The notes under the pieces are model-generated. The model was not told the origin of the DNA and searched no databases. It was given only the letters and a program-made list of their open reading frames with translations. A stretch of DNA of 31,972 nt from Circinella minor. Lineage: Eukaryota > Mucoromycota > Mucoromycetes > Mucorales > Lichtheimiaceae. The DNA lies in assembly GCA_016758965.1 (NCBI GenBank), contig JAEPRB010000355.1:1-31972 (forward strand). Reading direction: 5' to 3'. Position numbers and translations under genes: made by a program. Shown piece after piece: positions 20,826 to 29,378 of the stretch. Position 1 is the stretch's first letter; every line of letters starts with the position of its first letter.

Positions 20826-23099
20826 ATGTCTACAATAAATGATAGCTCCTCTGTTTCTGAAGACAACCAATGGTGTTTAGCCCATGCTCAAGAATTAAGC
20901 TTACAAAAATATGTTGAAAAATATGGTTTTACAAACAAACAAGAAGCAAACGCACGATACAGTAATATTTTAAGCTCGAAAAACTTTAAAAATTGTACAT
21001 TGCGTGCCACGTTAATCGATAACTTTAAACGCTGGAAAAATACGACGTTTGAAACAGAGTTTTGGTCTAAGGTTGCTTTGGAGAGCAAAAAAAATGATGC
21101 AGTAGTACAGCTTGAATCTCAAGGTATTGATACGGCTGTTCATTTTGCAAGTGAAGCTGGAGTATGTTTGCGTGAAAAGCGACCAGCTAAAGAAATATCA
21201 AGGTAAATGCCAATTTTAATTTGTTGAAATGACTGATCTTCTATGAAAAAAGACCATAATAATTCTTTTCTTATAGTGAAAATTCAAATATACCAATCAA
21301 ACGAATCAAGCCTACTTCTTTGAGTGAGGTATGTTTTTTACCATCTTGCTAAAAATGGGATTATATGCTTAATACTGATCTTTACATATTATATAGTTTC
21401 AACCACCAGTAAAACAACATAATGATGATGAGAAGTATGACACTGCTATACCTGAGCCCCACAACCAAGAGGGAGAAGAAGAATTAGATGGATTTAGCCA
21501 GCCATCATTCTGGGGTTGTGATGAGGACGATGATAATGAACAAGAGCCGAAGTCGGATCTTTCTGTAAATCACCATATATATCGGAAAGGGGATTATCAT
21601 TTGATGGAAGAAGCAAATGAAACAGACGAAGACGAAGAAATTGATGATGATGAATTGACATCGTTATATCCTTGGATAATTGAAAATATTAATTTATCCA
21701 AAGAATGTCATGATTTCTCTGAATATTGTTTTGCGAAGACCAAACCTCAAGAGCTCGATGACGTGGGAATGTTGTAAGTAAAATAGAGAAAAAATAATGT
21801 TGGCTTTACTTATATGTTTATATATATGCAGGGCCATAGATAATATTTACGTCTTTGCCGAGTCAATTTCAAATTCTATCACTCGTCATTTCGACTTCTT
21901 TGACAAACATAATCTTATAATCAACACTTTGAAAATTTCGGATGATTTACCATCAGCTAGTCCTGCCAGCTATTTGTGGTGTGGAGAAAGCGGATCTGTA
22001 AGTAAAATAAAATAGTTTTGAGATATGTTGGAAAAGAAGATGAGTTTGTTGCATTTATATAATACGTATTCTAATCTATCATCACAGTTGGCGCGATGTT
22101 CAAAAAAAAACGATCGGATTCTTAAATGATGCTATTGAATCTGACAATGACATTGATCTTATTATCGCGAACATCCTTCATCGAATGTACGTTTAATATT
22201 TTTTATAACATACCGAGCTTTTGTTATAAATTAAGGTAGCCACTAATTACTTAATGTTATTCAGCCTTGCCCCAATGAAAATAATTGGTTATGTTGCGAA
22301 ACGTGGAGAAGATACATTCGTCCATGACGTTTTAGCTCCTATGTTAGATGTCATTTTTTCGTTTGATATACATTTCAATCATTTCTGGTGCGTTAACCAT
22401 AATCACTCACATATGATAAACTCGAGCTTTATTTCATTTATCAACGTTAATTAATCCAAAATTCATTTTATTCTTATTAGGGCAACATTTGCTTAAACAA
22501 AAACTTTAAGGATTACAAGCCAGATTTTGGTGTATTTTGCAATGGTCTCAGTAAGAAGTATGTTGTTCTGGTGGCGGAATTCAAACCAAGTGATGGTCGA
22601 CAAACGTTGGAGAATGATTACATAAAAATTGGCAAAGAAATGAGGATCATGTTGAACGACCTGTTAGATATCGGCGTTAGATCACCAGTGGTTTGCGGAA
22701 TATTAGTCATGAATGATCGGATGTTTACTTTCAAGATGCATTTAGCATCACCAAAATTATACGTCATGACAGAACTTTCTCGTGTGCAATTAGTAAAGTC
22801 AGCCAATGATCTTGCTTTGCTACCAACAATTGTTACACGCTTGGAACAAGTGAAGGTAATTATATTTAGTTTTGGGTGTTATATAATATTCAAACAATGA
22901 TTCGTTTTTTTTTTACTTTCTGTTATATATATATATATATTAGAACATCTCGTTGGAAACCACGAAAAAAGTCCAAACTTTGAGTAAAAGTGTTCGAAAT
23001 GGAAAAACAATTGCAGAACGGTCGGTGCCATTATATTGGATGTCAAAATCAAATCATTTATTGGAGCGACAAAATACCAAAGTCGAATCGTCGAACTGA
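20826..23099 (+). CDS. Gene G copy 1: PD-(D/E)XK-like protein of a Mucorales-type family, two frame breaks
   Basis: Eight exons: 20826-21202, 21277-21328, 21397-21773, 21832-21997, 22088-22186, 22265-22387, 22481-22855 and 22944-23099, about 570 codons. The first 120 residues are helical and polar (NQWCLAHAQELSLQKY). They are followed by KRIKP, an acidic region, and a conserved block with FFDKHNLIINTLKISDDLPS. The C-terminal half has YKPDFGVFC (Asp codon 22523-22525) and, 18 residues later, AEFKP (Glu 22577, Lys 22583): the spacing and shape of a PD-(D/E)XK nuclease core. It continues with GKEMRIMLNDLLDIGV and VVCGILVMNDRMFTFKM. I associate this C-terminal pattern with uncharacterised proteins multiplied in Mucorales genomes (from memory, not searched). 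Two breaks spoil the frame: the A run at 22103-22111, and the exon 6/7 junction (22387 to 22481). It may be a young pseudogene, or the breaks may be sequencing indels. Function unknown; nuclease activity is inference. Confidence 0.7.
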
Positions 23100-24089
23100 T
23101 TGAATAGTGTTTGTTGACCGAAGGATTCTTTTTTCAAAGAGAAACTCACCCATTATTATTTTTCTTTTCTTTCTTTTTTTTTCTGTTGCCATGGATGATA
23201 TATCAAGTATTATTATTAAAATCATTGTTGTTCTCTCTGTTGTATATATGTGCGTGTCTATGTTAGTTAATATCCCTAGTTTCCGGACCCTGCTTCTTCA
23301 ATGTTAATAAACTTCATTACATCAAACTTATCGAATATTTTCAGGCTATTTTTACAGAAAATTGATAACAGCAGTGTTTAGTAAACAAAAAGATATCATC
23401 TTTAATAATCTATCATACCTACAATGTTTATAAAGTATACAATAAAACATTATAGTTTGTCTTTTCTCGATACAAATTATAATGACTATTTATATGTTTT
23501 GTTAACTATGTTAATCTTTGGCTAATACTGATAATATAAGAAAAAGTGCTTAATGGTCTTTGTTGAATCTAGGAGAGAATCGTAATGATGACTTGGCGGT
23601 TGTGGATGTGGACAGATGATTATTTGTTTTGATGGCGCGTAGTTGATTTATTATTTTGATAACCCCATATAGTTCCCCATCAAGACATCCTCTACATTTT
23701 TTTTTCACACTACCATTTTTTCTCTCATATTCTTTTGTACTTTTATATAATCGATTTGAAATTATCACGAATATATAAGATTTTATAAACAAATATAAAA
23801 TAACTGATAGAAGCACCCTAAATTGGTTGACCTTTTTACTAATTCTATGTAGTAATCAATGTCTTACATATTGGCAATAATTTTTTAATAGTAATAACTT
23901 TATAATAGTAATAATGATACAATCGAATTTTTTCGTCTTAAATAAATAAGCATGTATTAAATAATGAACCATATTTGTTTTGATCAGTGACTTTTTTTTT
24001 TGAATGATCGTTTTAGTTGACATGTCACCTTAAAGCAAAAGACCTTGGTAATCTTGTAGCAAGTAGTGGCCCACAATACTGGATGTCGC
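23100..24089. other. Downstream spacer of gene G, no clear gene
   Basis: AT-rich sequence holding the 3' end of gene G copy 1. A minus-strand stretch at about 23550-23816 stays open for 88 codons with a few protein-like words (KKCRGCLDGELYG) but no recognisable family or splice partners, so I leave it unannotated. Confidence 0.45.
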
Positions 24090-25265
24090 AGGAGAACCGA
24101 ATCCAATGCTAGCCTTCAGCGGACCGTATGACCCTGGCACAGCTGTCGCATTTGGCTCGATGTCGACAACCATAACCTGGTGGTCCATCTCCTACAACAT
24201 GGTGACTTTTCAATATATTATCATACTATCAAATTTTTTAAAAAAAATCATTATTCTCGTGCCGTCTCAAATGTTAATAATCCACAAACAGTGTCACGAG
24301 TTTCATTATTGAAAAAACAGAATAACAACATATACCTTGTTCATTGCTAAACCGCACTTGTACATTAAAGAGGAGCAACAGTGCCGTTAGCCAAACTGGA
24401 ACCTTTTAAGACTTCCAGGATTGTCACAGTGACCGCAGGCTAGGACAGTATATGACGTTGCTGAATGGTCCGCTCGTTCTTTAATGCCTACAGGAGAACC
24501 GAATCCAATGCTAGCCTTCAGCGAACCGTATGACCCTGGCACAGCTGTCGCATTTGGCTCGATGTCGACAACCATAACCTGGTGGTCCATCTCCTGCAAC
24601 ATGGTGACTTTTCAATATATTATCATACTATCAAATTTAAAAAAAATCATTATTCTCGTGCCGTCTCAAATGTTAATAATCCACAAACAGTGTCACGAGT
24701 TTCATTATTGAAAAAACAGAATAACAACATATACCTTGTTCATTGCTAAACCGCACTTGTACATTAAAGAGGAGCAACAGTACCGTTAGCCAAACTGGAA
24801 CCTTTTAAGACTTCCAGCATTGTCACAGTGACCGCAGGCTAGGACAGTATATGACGTTGCTGAATGGTCCACTCGTTCTTTAATGCCTATAGGAGAACCG
24901 AATTCAATGCTAGCCTTCAGCGAACCGTATGACCCTGGCACAGCTGTCGCATTTGGTCAGATGCTGATAACGATAATCTAGCGTTCCATCTGCATCAATA
25001 ACAACCAGTTTCATTGATCACACCTTTATATACATAAAACTTGATCAATCAGTTTAGTATCGAGAGTTTCAATGTTCCCACTGCCAAAGAAAAAATATTT
25101 TTTCCACTTACTTTTTTTTCGTGAGCAACTATCGGACCTTACATCAGAGCAAGTAAAACAGCACTGTCAGCCAAACTACCACCTTCCTCTTAGTATTCCC
25201 CATCTTTTATTACATTGACTGTAGACGAAGACAGTATATGAAGTCGATTAATCGTCGACTCTTTT
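24090..25265. repeat. Tandem repeat of ~400 bp, three copies (third diverged)
   Basis: The word AGGAGAACCGAATCCAATGC starts units at 24090 and 24492, and a variant with GAATTC starts one at 24891, giving periods of about 402 and 399 bases. Units 1 and 2 differ at only a few positions. Unit 3 matches for about 70 bases, then diverges, and is recognisable again at 25150-25260 by GCCAAACT and GACAGTATATGA. The unit is richer in GC than its surroundings. On the minus strand each unit contains an open block reading MDHQVMVVDIEPNATAVPGS preceded by a good splice acceptor (TGCAG or TGTAG). In unit 1 the frame runs on to a stop near 24034. This suggests a duplicated exon plus intron, but no complete gene could be built. 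Confidence 0.85.
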
Positions 25266-25470
25266 CTTGATATAAGATCATAAAGAAAAAGACCGAGTAT
25301 GGGGTTTCTCAAAACAAAACATCATCAGGCTTGATGAGCAAAGAAAGTTTTCAGTGAAAGTAAATGTGCGGAATTAAAGAATTTGGCTATTATCATTGGC
25401 TGAAGTTGTTAGTTAAAGCGCGGAGAAATATTTGCATAAGAAGCACCAAGCAAAATAATAAAAGAAAAGA

Positions 25471-25531
25471 GAATGACTGGGGGCGCGCCAATTATGAGCG
25501 GCACTTTAGTAACATGGCGCGCCCTTCGTCT
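25471..25531 (+). repeat. Left terminal inverted repeat
   Basis: Begins GAATGACTGGGGGCGCGCC and ends ATGGCGCGCCCTTCGTCT. The reverse complement is found at 26663-26724 with about five differences. The GGGCGCGCC and GGCGCGCCC words inside make the repeat itself able to fold back. Confidence 0.85.
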
Positions 25532-25979
25532 GTTTTATTATTGCTTGCTCTTGTTCAAGTCTGCTATAATATATGAAACATGTATTAATATTTAAACCGG
25601 GTTTTCCTCACTACTTTAAATAAAAGAATTATGAATAAAATTAACCCATTTGAAAATCTATTAAAATCTATTTTATATATATCAAATTAAATTAAGAATT
25701 AATTTCTAAAGTAAAAAATCATCTACTGTTTTTATTTTTATTTTTGAAGGCTTCAGTAATGACATTTTGAAATATTTATGTAATGGAAATATTGTACTTA
25801 TACTAATATTTGATGCTTATATATTAATATAAGCTTGATATTACGGAATCCATCGACAAGCAGGATTTTCCAACATAAGTTCATTCTAACAAAAAAAAAT
25901 AACATTTGAAAACTATACCGCTATCTTTCATACAAAGTGTTTTTGTGCTTAAGGCTTGTATACTTGACTCATTCAACAA

Positions 25980-26087
25980 GATTACAACAATATTTCATAT
26001 GAGGACGCAATAGAAGTCTTGTTTAAGAATCAAAACCTTGGTTCTGGAGTCTACCATGAGCTACAAGACAAAGCTTATGACTTTTAA
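25980..26087 (+). other. Short open exon-like block inside the inverted-repeat element
   Basis: Thirty-five codons from GAT at 25980 (reading DYNNISYEDAIEVLFKNQ and onward) to a TAA at 26085-26087. It is the only protein-like block seen inside the element. There is no start codon, and an acceptor-like CAACAAG precedes it. It may be a remnant of a captured or internal gene; chance is possible at this length. Confidence 0.25.
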
Positions 26088-26662
26088 AAGTGATTTCTAT
26101 AAGCTATTTTTATTCATATTTATGTTGATTTGCCTTTTTTTTTATCGTTTTGTACTTTTATATTAGTGTCATCTTTTTTCTTTCGTTCTACTACGTATGT
26201 ATGACCCATATTCTTTTTTCTTCCCTATTTATATAGTACTTTCTTACTTCGTAATCTGTATTACTGTATAAGAATTATTTCTTTATCCTATGTATAATAA
26301 TCCTTTTTTCAGCTGCTCTTATGACCCCACTCATTCAATATTATATTTCATATGTTCTTTTCTTGTAATTTCGTTTATTTATGAGACAACAGAATATATT
26401 TACGTACGTATTTCTGATATATGCTCATATTTAGTACCACTTTTTAATCTGTGCCATACTGCTTCGCTCCTTGCCCTTGTTATTGACTTCTTTGTATAGT
26501 TACAATATATTGCATTCTTTTATAATTTTTGCTTCAGTAATTTTAAATATATTTTATAGGTAGAAATGGAAAAAAAAACTCTATGTTCAATTAACACACT
26601 ATGTTAGATATATTGTTAATAAGTATTTTTGAGATTGTGAATATCTTGAATAAAAGAAGGGT

Positions 26663-26724
26663 AGACGAAGGGCGTGCCATGTTACTAAAGTGCCGGCTCA
26701 GAATTGGCGCGCCCGTAGTCATTC
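26663..26724 (-). repeat. Right terminal inverted repeat
   Basis: Reverse complement of 25471-25531, with GGCGTGCC in place of one GGCGCGCC and an extra base near GCCGG. It ends GTAGTCATTC. Confidence 0.85.
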
Positions 26725-26726
26725 CC

Positions 26727-27667
26727 TAAAATATTGTCGTCATCATCAGCACTGTTATTAAACTGTCAATTAATTCCACTGTGTAGATTATAACCTTCCT
26801 GTCTGATCGACTTTTTCGTCGTCTAATACGTACGTATTCGGTTGTTTTCTTTATTACCTATTCAGAAAAAAAGTAGAAAGATGATGTCATACCAACGGTT
26901 GTCATCGTTGTCATATACAGCAATAAAGCATTGACGATTATTTATTTTGTTGTCATTTGTCGTATTTTTTCAAATTGTATCTTCTCTTCTTTTACTGAGA
27001 GGTTATTGACAACAACAAACCATTTTTTTTCTCGATTTGTTTCTATGACGTAAACATATATAGACTATAGGAAGAAAGAATCCTCTTGTAATACAATAAA
27101 AAAAAGTGTTGAAATCAAAAAATAACATGCACTACATAAAAATTGATGATGTACAAATCATCAATTTATATAATTATTGTTCATTATTAATAGCGTTATT
27201 AGTAAAGGGGGAGGGAAACGCCAAATTTTTATATTTTCACACGTTCACTTTCTTGCACATGTAATAAATGGGCGAAAAATTATTCTTTCTATGTAGTGTA
27301 GCATCAATAAATATCACATTAATATAATGTATAATATATTATTTTTTATATTAATATATATTCAATTTATATATCAAAATAAATGAATTTATGGTACGTC
27401 ATGTGGAACCAAAAGAAACATCCAGAAAATATCGCTTTTTATATAAAACTGTACGTATTACGTATTTAGTAGATTTATATATAATTTGAGTTGTTTTATT
27501 GAGTGATAAACTAACTGAACGGTACTTATAAATATATGTCGTCAATTTCACAAAGAAATTGGAAGACACTGTAGGCAATAACTAACCCGAATAAAGGGAA
27601 TCTTCATGACCATGTACGAAATCGGGAACTTGGAAAAGATAAACGCTTAAATATATACGGTACATAC

Positions 27668-27714
<47 letters not shown>

Positions 27715-28268
27715 ATTGCTCTGTAGGGATGTTCAGAGGGTTCTGCGGATCATCCAATCTGTATAGTCGTTGTTATTTCTATCCCTTCCATATAATTTGT
27801 TTATAAGAACCATTTCCAGGACCATACGTAATAGACCTCACTTTAAGAAAATGAGAATATAGGTCTTTTTTTCTTAAATAAAAAATTTGAAGAGAGTGAA
27901 ACGGCGTTTTTTTGAGATCCTGTTGATGATGATGAATAATGATGATAAGATAAATGTTCTTCATTCTATACATTTTGTTGCTGATGAAATGATATATCAA
28001 CACAACTGTCGAATAATATTAATAAAGAAGATGGGCTTCTTTAATTATTAAAAGTCATTGACCAAGCCGAGAAATACCAAAATGTCAGCAAAACATCATG
28101 ATTGATGATTTGCTATATTTCAATAGTTAGTACTTATTATTAACTCTCGCTTGTTGCGAGTTTCTGTTTCTGCAACAAATAATCTGGAAATCTTTGGCTC
28201 ACTAGCAATAGCTAGGAGAGGGTCTGCAGCCAATGAAATTGATGTAAAAGCTGTAATTCTTTTGTAAT
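26727..28268. repeat. Repeat R, copy B (direct duplicate of 18228-19869)
   Basis: Same order and orientation as copy A with scattered substitutions and several short deletions; it contains the same compound (TA)n(TG)n tract. The match ends at TTCTTTTGTAAT (28268), exactly where copy A ends, after which the two loci are unrelated until the promoter of gene G. Minus-strand coding-like blocks (VRSITYGPGNGSYKQI around 27793-27840, and SISLAADPLLAIAS near 28210-28250) are kept in both copies. In neither copy do they form a complete gene. Confidence 0.85.
27668..27711. repeat. (TA)n(TG)n compound microsatellite in repeat R copy B
   Basis: Counterpart of 19267-19313 in copy A with different numbers of TA and TG units. 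Confidence 0.9.
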
Positions 28269-28611
28269 AGGTGTGATTCTGTATTACCCCTATTTTGGAA
28301 AGTGGTGTTCTTACGCGCACAATGTTAGTTGAAAAACAGTTTTGAAAACAATAGCAATATGTAACAACAAACTAGTAATAGTAGTAGCAGTAGTAGTATC
28401 ACAAGTATAAAAGATACACTGGAAATTAGCAGTGTAATACCCTTCATAAAAATTGAAAAACAAAAAATCTCAAAAATAAATATCAGCATTTGAAAGAAAA
28501 ACAAAGTGCGGAATACACGGCAGCACCTATTCATGCAAAATCTAATATATAGAGAAAGACCCGTGATTTGTAACAGCAAAAAGGTGCCAGATTGGAATCT
28601 GTTGGTAAACT

Positions 28612-28959
28612 ATGGCATCTGAAGTTAACGGATAAACAATCTATTCGTTATATGACACTGGAACAGCTAAAAACGTACGAAAATGGACAAATGATAGAAG
28701 AACATACGTCACTACAGTCAATACTAGTTGCAAACTTTTTGAAAACATGCGTAAAAGAATCCAGTCTGCAACTCGAAAGCGAGCAGCTGAATCAGCATTA
28801 TTATTATCAATATTAAAGGTTCTTCGAATGGAACAAGAAGCTGCTGTAGTAGTCCTGAATTCTAATAATATCATCAATAATAACTTCAACATAGTAGTAC
28901 CTTCAACAGCAAACAAAAGCCAATCCACGGATCCCGTACAAAGCAGTCATTGGTATTGA
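28612..28959 (+). pseudogene. Hypothetical protein remnant, basic helical, one internal stop
   Basis: An ATG at 28612 gives seven codons and then TAA at 28633-28635. The same frame is open from 28636 to the TGA at 28957-28959 (107 codons). It reads IYSLYDTGTAKNVRKWTNDR, then a basic helix with RKRIQSATRKRAAES and a Leu-rich stretch, ending in Asn/Ser-rich sequence. The composition is more protein-like than the overlapping frame that starts at 28592. It sits in the module between R and G of copy B, which copy A lacks. No family recognised. It may be the end of a captured gene or of a transposon open reading frame. Confidence 0.4.
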
Positions 28960-29297
28960 AAATAAGAGATGTAATACAAGGTTACCATCTTTTATAACAT
29001 CACAGTAACAACTAATAATATTATACGTACATACTTTAGATAACAGCAATACCAACGCTATCAAAATGCGAAAAAAGTAGTTAAACTATTCATCAAGTAG
29101 TAGTAGTTTACCACCATTTAATTATATGTGTATTATTTATTTATTTATTTATTATAATCTACACTTTCTTCACATTCTCTCCATTTCTTTTTCACTATAA
29201 CATCTTTTACTAAACTGGTTTATCACTAATTATCACTTCTTTTTTCTATTTTTATTAATTTATCAATTTTTTTTTCAATGGGCGCTGCATAATGGAA

Positions 29298-29307
29298 TAT
29301 AAAAAGG
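29298..29307 (+). promoter_or_regulatory. TATA box of gene G copy 2
   Basis: TATAAAAAGG identical to the box before copy 1. The leader that follows is also nearly identical, although here the leader ATG at 29292 happens to be in frame with the gene. Confidence 0.5.
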
Positions 29308-29378
29308 ATTCGTTAGTTTCTTACACTTTTTCCCTACTTTTACACTTTTTCCTTTTTTTTTTCTTGTCATTATTAATC

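Larger units (their letters stand above)
25471..26724. mobile_element. Non-autonomous DNA transposon-like element with ~61 bp terminal inverted repeats
   Basis: The two ends, 25471-25531 and 26663-26724, are inverted copies that differ at only a few positions, enclosing 1.13 kb of AT-rich DNA. Each end is GC-rich with GGCGCGCC near its outer edge, and all but one of the four GGCGCGCC/GGCGTGCC words are intact. No transposase frame is present inside, so the element would depend on another for movement. No target-site duplication could be seen (AAAAGA on the left, CCTAAA on the right). The right end abuts repeat R copy B within a few bases. Confidence 0.75.

Noticed and set aside
23107..23307. 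Plus-strand hydrophobic frame after gene G copy 1
   Set aside because: Its nominal start is not ATG, it lies in the probable 3' untranslated region, and it has no homologous pattern.
24106..24711. Two plus-strand frames in the 400 bp tandem repeat
   Set aside because: They are identical because the DNA is repeated. The opposite strand has the better splice-like and protein-like signal.
24090..25265. CRISPR-like array
   Set aside because: Units are about 400 bp with no short repeat-spacer pattern, and the genome is eukaryotic.
18228..28268. R as a decayed WD40-type gene
   Set aside because: A few words (GHEDF, SITYGPGNG) look WD-like, but the order and spacing do not give a repeat unit, so I do not claim a family.
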